DNA of 8,124 nucleotides from Candidatus Glassiibacteriota bacterium (GCA_030604975.1 JAUVUV010000078.1:1-8124), one strand, 5' to 3'; counted from the stretch's first letter, positions 1 to 6,697 are shown. The notes: generated by a model from the sequence alone, not told the origin. Translations and numbers: made by a program.

Positions 1-24
1 GGCGCACCCGGGTGCGCCCCTGCA
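1..24 (-). repeat. REP-like palindromic element, copy 1
   Basis: Positions 1-18 form a perfect 18-bp palindrome, GGCGCACCCGGGTGCGCC, followed by CCTGCA. Read on the minus strand the element is TGCAGGGGCG followed by the palindrome. That has the same head and architecture as the element at 7818-7844 (TGTAGGGGCG followed by an inverted repeat). I infer two members of one dispersed intergenic palindrome family. The left edge may continue beyond the window. There is no T-run after it, so it is not a classical rho-independent terminator. Confidence 0.55.
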
Positions 25-26
25 AA

Positions 27-32
27 AGAGGG
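27..32 (+). promoter_or_regulatory. Candidate ribosome binding site for the Omp85 gene
   Basis: AGAGGG lies 4 nt before ATT at 37-39, which is in frame with the Omp85 gene. No ATG, GTG or TTG occurs in that frame upstream of TTG at 70, and TTG 70 has no purine-rich site before it. The site therefore favours a start at 37 by a rare ATT codon. The alternative is that the gene begins upstream of the window, since the frame is open to base 1. Confidence 0.35.
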
Positions 33-36
33 CGAA

Positions 37-1824
37 ATTAGAACATTATCCCGAACAATCATCCGCCTTTTGGTGTTTCTTCTCTGGGCCACAGTTCTGG
101 GGGCAGGGGATTTCACCCCGCCGGAAGGCTTTATTCGTCGCGAGGCGATCCAGTTTAAAGAAACCGGCAAACTGAGCGAAAAGGCCATTCGCCTTGCCCT
201 GCCGGACAGCATCTCGGCAGCACTCGTGCTTGATACCCTGGAGGCAGTGCAGAAACTGCTCCATAGAAAGCTGGGTTACTACCGCTCGCGAATCGTGTCC
301 CACCGCTGGATCAGGAGTCTGAGGGGCAAAGTTAGCGGGCTCGAAGTGCGTATCGAACCTGGTGAGGTTACCCGCCTGGGCCGGATGGAGGTGAGGGGGG
401 CAAGTCCGCTGGAAAAAAGAAAACTGCTCGAACTATGCCAGTTGAGTCCAGGGGATGCGGTCACGGAGAAGAGAATGGAAAAAACCCTAGAGGCGATTGT
501 CCGATTCTACGCGGGCCGGGGATACCCGTTCTGCGTCTCGCGCGTGGCCGAGGTAGGCTGGGAGAGCCACGGCGGCCTGGCGCTCGTTTTTTCGATCGAG
601 CGGGGCAGGTTTGTCAGAATCGGTCGTATCCATATCAATGGAGCGAACCAGACCAGGCCGGAGATTGTCAAGCGGATCGCCGCTCTGGCCGAGGGTGAGC
701 CGTACAATGAAAAGCGGATAGAGCGGGCTGTCGAGCGCCTTCTTGTCTCGGGGCTGTTCAGCCGGGCTTCCCGGCCCCGGGTCTCTGCTGGCGCCGAGCC
801 GGGGCTGGCGGATTTGCACCTGAGCCTACGCGAATTCCCCGCGCACCGTATCGAGGCGGCCATAGGCTCCGGCGGTGGCGGCCGAACGAGCGGCCTGGCC
901 GGAGTTGTGCGAATAGACCTGTCAAACCTTTTCGGCACGGCACGTAAAGCCTCTATCAACTGGCAGCGCCCGCGTAAAGAGTGGGTCTCGCTTCAGCTTG
1001 CCTACCGCGAACCCTGGCTGGCGCATCTCCCGATCGGGCTGGAGGCGGCTTTCAGCCAGCATGTGCGTGACTCCCTTTATACAAACACCGGGGGCCGGAT
1101 CGCGCTCAGCTCCGAGCTAACTGACCGCTTGAGAGTGCACCTGGGAACCGAGTACAGTGAGGCGAGCCCGGGCAGCGAAACCTATTTATTGGCTGAAAGC
1201 TCCACGTTCTGGGCCGTAACCGGGAAGGCCGCCTGGTCGAACGTCACTCGCCCGCTCAACCCGGCCGCAGGATTTGAGCTTTCGGGCAAAGCCGCGGCAG
1301 GCACAAGGCGTACCGATTCGGGACGCATGAGGGAATTGCGCACCATGCTCCGGATGGGCCTTTACCAGCCCCTTGCACCAAGATCCCACATTCTGGCACT
1401 TGCTTGCGGTTTAGGCCTTGTCTCGCGGGGACAATCCGCGCCTGAGGACATCCCTTACCACGCCCGTATACCGATCGGCGGGGCACTTGGAGCAAGCGAT
1501 GGAGCCATGGTGCGCGGCCACATTGAGGAGGAAGCCCGTGGCCGGCGGGTCGGCTGGATGAACCTCGAATACAGGTACCTTATTGGAGAAAACAACCGCC
1601 TGTTTGCATTTTACGATCTCGGCGCAGCAGGGCTATCAGCCACTGCAAAAAACTACTTACCCGGAGAAGAAAGCACAAGCTGGAGAACGGAGTATTTCCA
1701 AGGCTATGGTGCCGGCTTGCAGCTTGAAAGCCGGCTGGGTCTTCTGCAACTCTCAATAGCTTTCACACCAGAAAAAGGGCCCGGCGGAGGCAGACTTCAC
1801 CTAAGGTTGGCTGAGGGTTTTTAA
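37..1824 (+). CDS. TamA-like Omp85-family outer membrane assembly protein
   Basis: This is an outer-membrane beta-barrel protein of the BamA/TamA family, which inserts or exports proteins at the outer membrane. Residues are numbered from the TTG at 70. Three POTRA-like repeats are visible at about 24-98, 101-180 and 181-255, the last with the typical GRIHINGA strand and the helix-rich YNEKRIERAVERL stretch. The barrel spans about 258-584. It carries a VRG motif at 481-483, matching the conserved VRGF/VRGY of loop 6 with His in the last position, and ends in a terminal Phe after GRLHLRLAEG. Three POTRAs and about 595 residues match TamA better than BamA, which has five POTRAs. Starting at ATT 37 gives MRTLSRTIIRLLVFLLWATV, a well-formed signal peptide with a basic n-region. 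The first conventional start in the window, TTG 70, would leave only a 13-residue uncharged stub. The reading frame is open to base 1, so a start outside the window cannot be excluded. No TamB-like partner is seen downstream. Confidence 0.88.
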   Translation: MRTLSRTIIRLLVFLLWATVLGAGDFTPPEGFIRREAIQFKETGKLSEKAIRLALPDSISAALVLDTLEAVQKLLHRKLGYYRSRIVSHRWIRSLRGKVSGLEVRIEPGEVTRLGRMEVRGASPLEKRKLLELCQLSPGDAVTEKRMEKTLEAIVRFYAGRGYPFCVSRVAEVGWESHGGLALVFSIERGRFVRIGRIHINGANQTRPEIVKRIAALAEGEPYNEKRIERAVERLLVSGLFSRASRPRVSAGAEPGLADLHLSLREFPAHRIEAAIGSGGGGRTSGLAGVVRIDLSNLFGTARKASINWQRPRKEWVSLQLAYREPWLAHLPIGLEAAFSQHVRDSLYTNTGGRIALSSELTDRLRVHLGTEYSEASPGSETYLLAESSTFWAVTGKAAWSNVTRPLNPAAGFELSGKAAAGTRRTDSGRMRELRTMLRMGLYQPLAPRSHILALACGLGLVSRGQSAPEDIPYHARIPIGGALGASDGAMVRGHIEEEARGRRVGWMNLEYRYLIGENNRLFAFYDLGAAGLSATAKNYLPGEESTSWRTEYFQGYGAGLQLESRLGLLQLSIAFTPEKGPGGGRLHLRLAEGF

Positions 1825-1847
1825 TCAGGCATTTCAGGGAATTTTCC

Positions 1848-1876
1848 TTGTTATTGCTCTTAAATTACTCTATATT
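1848..1876 (+). promoter_or_regulatory. Candidate sigma70-type promoter of the sugar operon
   Basis: TTGTTA (1848-1853) and TATATT (1871-1876) are separated by exactly 17 nt. They match the consensus boxes at 4 of 6 and 5 of 6 positions. They lie in an AT-rich gap between the Omp85 gene and the phosphatase gene, leaving a leader of roughly 55-60 nt. The position makes this the likely promoter for the three genes at 1941-5197. The preference of the host sigma factor is unknown. Confidence 0.45.
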
Positions 1877-1940
1877 ATTGCCTAAAGAATTATTCAAGCT
1901 AACTTATCATCGGGCCATAGATTAATTGAGGGGGTATAGG

Positions 1941-2885
1941 ATGATCAATCACGATATCGCTTCGCCATGGGTTGAACTCGCCCTAAAACTTGCCGGCGAA
2001 GCGGTGAATCAGGTGCAAAAATGTTCACAAAAATCAGGGGCAGCGGTCGTTGAAACCCGCGATGCGACAACCGGCAGCTACCGTTACTGGGACACCGAAA
2101 CCCTGCGCATTGATAAAGAAATTGAGGAATTATATATCGATCGGCTCGCTGAGAAAGGAATCGACGCGATTGTGCTTAGTGAAGAAGTGGGCAGCTACAA
2201 GGTGGAACCGCGTACCGCGCCGGAGATCAAGCTCGACCGGCCGATCTATTTTGTCAGCGACCCGTTTGACGGCAGCCTGCTATATAAGCGCAACATTCCC
2301 GCTTTCTGGTTTTCCGCGCTGGCAATCTATACCCGCCCGGAAAAGGTGGATATCGCCGAGCCGCTAACCGCAGTAGTTGTCGATCTTTCCTCGAGGATGG
2401 TCTATTACTGTGACAGCGAGCAGAGTTATGAAGGTACCCTGGACTCCTGGGGCAAGGTCGATAACAGAAAAGTGCTCAAGCCAAGCAATACCAAAAATCT
2501 TGCCGATGCCTTCCTAGAAACCTATCTGATGAAACCGCATTACATGTACCCAACTACAGAACAGTTCAAATTCCTGTTCAACAGCGTGAAATTCATTCTC
2601 CCCAATGGTGGTCCCTGCGGTTTCTGTGACGTGGCCAGCGGCAGGATTGATATCTATTTCGGTTTCAAGCAGCCACACACGGACATCTATCCCGGGCTTG
2701 CTGTGGCAGAGAAAGCCGGTTGCATGGTCACCACGTTCGAGGGTCATCCGGTGAAGTTCGAAGACCAAGTGGAAAAACGATACAATGTGATCTGCACCGC
2801 CAATCCGACGATCCACGAGAAAGTGCTGAATCTCTTGGCGGACAACAATATCAAAGACACCGTTGGTATCGAGGAGGACGAATAA
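1941..2885 (+). CDS. Inositol monophosphatase/FBPase-superfamily phosphatase
   Basis: This is a predicted Mg2+-dependent, Li+-sensitive-type phosphomonoesterase of the IMPase/FBPase fold, probably acting on a sugar or polyol phosphate in the cytoplasm. With ATG 1941 as residue 1 (314 aa), the metal-binding elements are Glu81-Glu82 in LSEEVG and Asp107 and Asp110 in DPFDGS, the counterpart of the classic DPIDGT motif. Asp248 in HTDIYPG is the likely counterpart of the WDxAAG aspartate. GPCGFCDVASGRID just before it resembles the substrate-side segment of the family. The protein is longer than typical IMPases (about 260-280 aa), and its last motif is divergent, so the exact substrate is not predictable. 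ATG 1941 follows GAGGGGG (1928-1934) with 6 nt spacing; an in-frame TTG at 1926 overlaps that site and is unlikely. It is the first gene of a three-gene operon, with one base between its stop and the next ATG. Confidence 0.85.
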   Translation: MINHDIASPWVELALKLAGEAVNQVQKCSQKSGAAVVETRDATTGSYRYWDTETLRIDKEIEELYIDRLAEKGIDAIVLSEEVGSYKVEPRTAPEIKLDRPIYFVSDPFDGSLLYKRNIPAFWFSALAIYTRPEKVDIAEPLTAVVVDLSSRMVYYCDSEQSYEGTLDSWGKVDNRKVLKPSNTKNLADAFLETYLMKPHYMYPTTEQFKFLFNSVKFILPNGGPCGFCDVASGRIDIYFGFKQPHTDIYPGLAVAEKAGCMVTTFEGHPVKFEDQVEKRYNVICTANPTIHEKVLNLLADNNIKDTVGIEEDE

Positions 2886-2886
2886 T

Positions 2887-3570
2887 ATGTTTAGCGCCAA
2901 TGACTATTTCGACCTGAAAGAATGTCCATTTCCGGCAATCTATAACGGGCTCGAATATGTCTGGGAGGCGATTCCGAAAATCAAGGATGTGCTGAGCGAA
3001 AATCTTAAACCGGATATCCATTCTTCGGTCAGGATCAGCCCCCATACCTTCATCGGGGAAAACGTTCAAATTGGCGCTAACACGGTTATACAGCACGGAG
3101 CTGTGATCCTCGGGCCAGCGATAATCGGCTCCGACTGCGAGATTCGCACCGGTGCATACCTCCGTCCTGATGTAATCATGGGAAATGGTGTGACTCTGGG
3201 AAACAGCTGTGAGTTCAAGAACTGCTTTCTGCATAACGAGGCGAATGTGCCGCATTTCGCCTACGTCGGAGACAGCATTCTGGGTTACCGGGCTCACCTG
3301 GGAGCCGGAGTAAAGATTTCAAATGTGAAACTCATTTATGAAACGGTCAAGGTTAAGAGCCCCGAGGGAGTGATCGATACCGGGCTGATCAAGTTCGGCG
3401 CGATCCTTGGGGACAAAACCGACATCGGCTGCAACAGCGTGCTTAATCCCGGCTCCATGATCGGGCCCGAATCGATAGTTTACCCCAATTCCTCCTGGCG
3501 CGGAATTCTTCCGGCTAAAAATATCGTAAAGCTCAGGCAAACTTTCGAGGTCGTCCAGCGAAAGGGATAG
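2887..3570 (+). CDS. Left-handed beta-helix (hexapeptide repeat) protein, GlmU C-terminal-like
   Basis: The 227-residue protein consists largely of hexapeptide repeats that build a left-handed beta-helix, from about residue 44 (IHSSVRISPHTFIGENVQIG) to about 205. The segment GNSCEFKNCFL, followed by PHFAYVGDSILG and then HLGAGVKISNVK, closely follows the acetyltransferase half of GlmU (EVKN, HLSYIGD, NIGAGT). The N-terminal nucleotidyltransferase domain is absent and is replaced by about 40 residues with no recognised motif. Family knowledge suggests an acyltransferase or a sugar-nucleotide-linked scaffold; annotation as UDP-GlcNAc diphosphorylase would overstate what is visible. ATG 2887 follows GAGGAGG (2871-2877) inside the end of the phosphatase gene, so translation is probably coupled. 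An in-frame GTG at 2863 would precede that site and is rejected. The next gene starts one base after the stop. Confidence 0.82.
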   Translation: MFSANDYFDLKECPFPAIYNGLEYVWEAIPKIKDVLSENLKPDIHSSVRISPHTFIGENVQIGANTVIQHGAVILGPAIIGSDCEIRTGAYLRPDVIMGNGVTLGNSCEFKNCFLHNEANVPHFAYVGDSILGYRAHLGAGVKISNVKLIYETVKVKSPEGVIDTGLIKFGAILGDKTDIGCNSVLNPGSMIGPESIVYPNSSWRGILPAKNIVKLRQTFEVVQRKG

Positions 3571-3571
3571 C

Positions 3572-5197
3572 ATGATCTCAACTGCCGGTCGACTTCCTCC
3601 TTCCCGCTGGCTGGAAGCTCTCGAAAAGGGTCTCCTTGACAGCCAGCTGCGCAATAATGTAGGCGATGACAACAGCCTGCTCATCGAACACAAAAATGTC
3701 CTGTATCGGGCCCTTCACGGCTACCTGGCCAGTTTCGACGACTCAAAACCGGTCTGTATCGTTCGCGCCCCCGGCAGAATAAACCTGATTGGCATGCATG
3801 TTGACCATCGCGGTGGTTGTGTCAACCCGATCGCGATCAAGGAAACCGTGGTTGTGGCCTCCCCCAGGCAGGACGACAGGGTGAACCTGGCCAATGATAA
3901 CCACGATTTCCCCGAGCGGGATTTCCGTGTCAGTGAAGAGCTTCCCGAAAAGCCGGTGGCTGACTGGGACGACTGGACGGCGAAAAATCTCCAATCGCTT
4001 GCCGCTCGAGGCTTGAGTGGTGACTGGAGCAATTACTGCCGCGCTGCGGGCTTCTATCTGGCTAACCTGATCTGGCAGGAAAAAGACCTGCCGCCATCAA
4101 CTTTCAAGGGCATGGACGTTTTTGTCGCAAGCAACATGCCCATGGCTGTAGGCCTTTCCAGTTCGAGCACACTGGTTGTCTCGATGGCCCTGCTTTTCAG
4201 CCTGTTCAACAATTGCGAAATCGACGATACTGCGATGATCGACCACTGCGGCACGGCTGAATGGTATGTCGGCACAAGGGGAGGAAAAGGAGATCATGCG
4301 GCAATAATCTTGAGCAGACAGGGCAAAATCACGCAGATTGCTTTTTTCCCGTTTGAGACACGAAACCTCTCCTTTCCGAAGCAATACCGTGTCGTTGTCT
4401 GTAATTCACTGGTCTTGAGCCGCAAGGGTGCCGCAACCCGGCATGCATTCAACGAGCGGATTGCAAGTTACGAAATCGGTTTTCTTCTGCTGAAAAAAAT
4501 CGTCGCAGCGAGTGGACTTGATGAAAGCTCTATCCGTATGCTGCGTGATATAAGCCCCCAGAACCTGGGCCTGAACGACCGCGAAATCCTGGAACTTTTG
4601 CTTGAACTTCCCGAAAGAGTCGGCCGCAAAGAGGTAGATACCGAACTGGAAGCTGAACACCAAGAGCTATTACGCAAGCTCTGGCAGACTCACCCGGAGC
4701 CTGTGAAGGGCTACCCGATCCGCGATGTCTGCCTTTTCGGGGTAGCCGAGTGCCTGCGCGCAAAGCTGACCGCCGGGATACTCAAAAAGGGCGGGATCGA
4801 GGAATTCGGGCGCCTGATGAATATCTCCCATGACGGAGACCGGATCACCCGCTTCAACGGCGAAAGCTGGGCGCCGTGGCAGAGTAAGCTCACCAGAGAA
4901 ACACTGAGCACAAGTTCTGCCGAGGAACCACTGCTGCACATGCAGCCTGGAGGCTACCGGGTGAGCACTCCCCAGATCGACCGACTGGTCGACCTCTGCC
5001 TGGAAACTGACGGAGTGCTCGGGGCCAGGCTGACCGGAGCCGGACATGGTGGATGCATTGCGGCTCTCGTTCACCAGGATGCAGTGGAGCAGTTGCTGGC
5101 AAGGCTCGAAAGCGGTTACTACGCACCCCGCGGCAGCTCCACTGTGGCCGAGGTATGCCGACCGCTTGCCGGCTCGAATTTTTACCAGGCGTCCTAG
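3572..5197 (+). CDS. Galactokinase-like GHMP-family sugar kinase
   Basis: This is a predicted ATP-dependent kinase that phosphorylates a sugar at the anomeric carbon. All three GHMP motifs are present. Motif 1 is RAPGRINLIGMHVDHRGG at 65-82. Motif 2, PMAVGLSSSSTL at 190-201, is the ATP phosphate loop. Motif 3 is GARLTGAGHGG at 484-494. The catalytic aspartate is Asp241 in GKGDHAA, matching GIMDQ of galactokinases. Differences from GalK are clear. The GEHTDY signature reads GMHVDH, so the sugar-contacting Glu is Met75 while His76 and Asp78 are kept. The protein has 541 residues against about 390, with an N-terminal extension of about 55 residues and an insertion around residues 425-460 between the SH(R/S) and YxVS segments. 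The altered pocket argues for a substrate other than galactose, possibly one that differs at C6; that is inference. The start is ATG 3572, one base after the previous stop, with AAAGGG upstream. It is the last gene of the operon and has no strong terminator after it. Confidence 0.87.
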   Translation: MISTAGRLPPSRWLEALEKGLLDSQLRNNVGDDNSLLIEHKNVLYRALHGYLASFDDSKPVCIVRAPGRINLIGMHVDHRGGCVNPIAIKETVVVASPRQDDRVNLANDNHDFPERDFRVSEELPEKPVADWDDWTAKNLQSLAARGLSGDWSNYCRAAGFYLANLIWQEKDLPPSTFKGMDVFVASNMPMAVGLSSSSTLVVSMALLFSLFNNCEIDDTAMIDHCGTAEWYVGTRGGKGDHAAIILSRQGKITQIAFFPFETRNLSFPKQYRVVVCNSLVLSRKGAATRHAFNERIASYEIGFLLLKKIVAASGLDESSIRMLRDISPQNLGLNDREILELLLELPERVGRKEVDTELEAEHQELLRKLWQTHPEPVKGYPIRDVCLFGVAECLRAKLTAGILKKGGIEEFGRLMNISHDGDRITRFNGESWAPWQSKLTRETLSTSSAEEPLLHMQPGGYRVSTPQIDRLVDLCLETDGVLGARLTGAGHGGCIAALVHQDAVEQLLARLESGYYAPRGSSTVAEVCRPLAGSNFYQAS

Positions 5198-5281
5198 TTG
5201 ATTCTCTACTGCAAAATAGAATAAATCTCTAACACGGTTTTGCCGTACCTTTATTATTAATCCAACCCAGCGTAAGAGACC

Positions 5282-5392
5282 ATGGCCGAAAATATTCTTC
5301 CGAACAACATCTTTCAGCCTGAATTCGAGTGCGCAAGCCGCGATTACATTCTTGATATTCAGACCGAAAGACTGCGCAAGGTGGCGGCCTAG
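5282..5392 (+). pseudogene. N-terminal stump of a phenylacetate-CoA ligase (PaaK-like) gene
   Basis: ATG 5282 opens a 36-codon frame ending in TAG at 5390-5392. Its product includes IFQPEFECASRDYILDIQTE followed by RLRKVAA. This follows the start of PaaK-type arylacetate-CoA ligases, which open with a pattern of aromatic, N/Q, two residues, I/F, E, C/T, a residue, S/P, R, D/E, then LQxERL, before the YENVPFYR segment. The rest of the roughly 430-residue enzyme is missing: none of the three frames between the TAG and the aminotransferase ribosome binding site continues it. I read it as a relic left by a large deletion. It could instead survive as a short translated leader for the aminotransferase gene. 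It is preceded by a weak AAGAGA site. Confidence 0.6.
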
Positions 5393-5443
5393 ACTGCCGG
5401 GAGGCAGTTGGGGCAAGGCCCTAAGGGTTATCTTCAAAAGGGG
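5393..5443 (+). promoter_or_regulatory. Hairpin-rich leader of the aminotransferase gene
   Basis: Immediately after the stump stop codon, ACTGCC (5393-5398), GGGA and GGCAGT (5403-5408) form a perfect 6-bp hairpin with a four-base loop. Next, GGGC (5411-5414) can pair with GCCC (5418-5421). Alternatively CCCT (5419-5422) can pair with AGGG (5439-5442), which is part of the AAAAGGGG ribosome binding site of the next gene (5436-5443). The two last pairings exclude each other. A regulatory switch is possible but unproven; short stems of this size also arise by chance. Confidence 0.3.
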
Positions 5444-5451
5444 ATTCGACA

Positions 5452-6657
5452 ATGGAGTTTGACAGATTTTTCAGCGTTGCGGGAAGCAGGCTGAAAAGCA
5501 GCAAGATCAGGGAACTGATGAAACTTGCCGGCGAACCCGGTATAATCTCGATGGCCGGCGGCATGCCGGACGCCGAACATTTTCCTTTCGAAGAGATCAG
5601 GAAAATAATCGATAGCTGGGATGCTGGCAAAAGGGCCGCTGCACTTCAATACGGCGCAACCAGCGGGTATCCGCCTCTTGTGGAGCAGATCGCCGAATAT
5701 GTTTCGGCTTCCGGTGTGGAAACCGACGGCCAGGCGATCCTGCCCACAACAGGAGCGCAGCAGGCGATCCAGCTTCTTACCCGCATTTTCTGCGACCCCG
5801 GAGATACGGTACTTGTCGAACTGCCGACCTTTATCGGGGCAGTGGCGGTTTTTATCGGCTACGGGGCTGATCCTGTCGGCCTTCTGATGGACGACCAGGG
5901 GTTGATCCCTGGAGAGCTAGAAAAGAAAATCACTGAACTCAAGGAGCGGGAAGGCTCACCAAAATTCCTTTACACCAACCCGACTTTTCAGAACCCCTCA
6001 GGCATCACGATGAGCCAGAACCGCAGGGATGAAATCTACTCGCTCTGCAGCCGCTACGACCTGCCGATCATCGAGGATGATCCTTACTACGAGCTTTATT
6101 TCGAGGGAGGGCCAGAGGATTACAGGAGTCTGAAAGCCCGGGATACGGACAACCGGGTGATCCGTATCGGCACATTCAGCAAGATTCTTTCCCCGGGCCT
6201 GCGCCTGGGCTGGATCCTGGGCCCGACAGAAGTGGTCGCCCGCTGCGAGACCGCCAAACAGAGCGAGGACGCATGCTCTTCGAGTTTCAGTCAGGTGGTC
6301 GCCGCAGATTACCTCGCCGCAGGATACGTGAATCAATACACCGCGAAAATGCGCAGGATATACAGCCAGAAATGCCGCCTGATGCTCGACTGCCTCGAAA
6401 GAGAAATGCCGGAGCAAGTGAGCTGGTCCCGACCGGCGGGCGGTTTTTTCACCTGGCTCACCCTGCCCGGCCACATGGACAGCGAAAAACTGCTCACCGA
6501 GAGTATCAAGCACAAGGTAGCCTTTGTCACCGGCAGCCCGTTCCATGTGGACGGCGGCGGAAGAAACAAGCTTCGGCTTGCTTTCAGTAACAGCAACCCC
6601 GAGCAGATAGAGCAAGGCGTAAAGAGGCTCGCAGGTGTTATCCGCAGCATGATTTGA
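5452..6657 (+). CDS. PLP-dependent class I aminotransferase, LysN / 2-aminoadipate type
   Basis: This is a fold-type I aminotransferase of 401 residues, a normal length for the family, which transfers amino groups between an amino acid and a 2-oxo acid. Landmarks seen: LQYGATSGYPPL near residue 64, the cofactor-loop segment TTGAQQAIQLL, Asn181 in QNPSG, Asp209 and Tyr212 in EDDPYY (pyridine nitrogen and O3' contacts), Schiff-base Lys244 in GTFSKILSPGLRLGW, and Arg375 in KLRLAFS (substrate carboxylate). The SKILSPGLRLGW stretch and the YTNPTFQNPSG motif are typical of the LysN, kynurenine/2-aminoadipate and MocR-related subgroup; no DNA-binding domain is fused here. Substrates in this subgroup include 2-aminoadipate, branched-chain and aromatic amino acids, and sequence alone does not decide. 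ATG 5452 has AAAAGGGG 8 nt upstream. The preceding PaaK-like stump hints at an aromatic amino acid context. The probable terminator at 6698-6731 isolates it from pta. Confidence 0.88.
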   Translation: MEFDRFFSVAGSRLKSSKIRELMKLAGEPGIISMAGGMPDAEHFPFEEIRKIIDSWDAGKRAAALQYGATSGYPPLVEQIAEYVSASGVETDGQAILPTTGAQQAIQLLTRIFCDPGDTVLVELPTFIGAVAVFIGYGADPVGLLMDDQGLIPGELEKKITELKEREGSPKFLYTNPTFQNPSGITMSQNRRDEIYSLCSRYDLPIIEDDPYYELYFEGGPEDYRSLKARDTDNRVIRIGTFSKILSPGLRLGWILGPTEVVARCETAKQSEDACSSSFSQVVAADYLAAGYVNQYTAKMRRIYSQKCRLMLDCLEREMPEQVSWSRPAGGFFTWLTLPGHMDSEKLLTESIKHKVAFVTGSPFHVDGGGRNKLRLAFSNSNPEQIEQGVKRLAGVIRSMI

Positions 6658-6697
6658 TACAGTCCTGAGATTAAAAGAATGCGAATGCGTTCATCCA

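Noticed and set aside
1835..1850. CAGGGAA-TT-TTCCTTG hairpin after the Omp85 gene as a terminator
   Set aside because: The stem is AT-rich, contains a G-T wobble, has only a 2-nt loop and overlaps the better-supported -35 box; the following stretch is not a clean T-run.
5234..5246. ACGG-TTTTG-CCGT hairpin after the kinase gene as a terminator
   Set aside because: The stem is only 4 bp and the following CCTTT is not a proper U-run.
4670..5452. A 260-codon open frame on the minus strand opposite the kinase gene
   Set aside because: It lies antisense to the well-supported GHMP motifs, shows no recognisable motif of its own, and is typical of shadow frames in GC-rich genes.
5998..6615. A 205-codon open frame on the minus strand opposite the aminotransferase
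   Set aside because: The plus strand here carries the PLP-binding lysine, aspartate and arginine motifs; the antisense product has no domain pattern.
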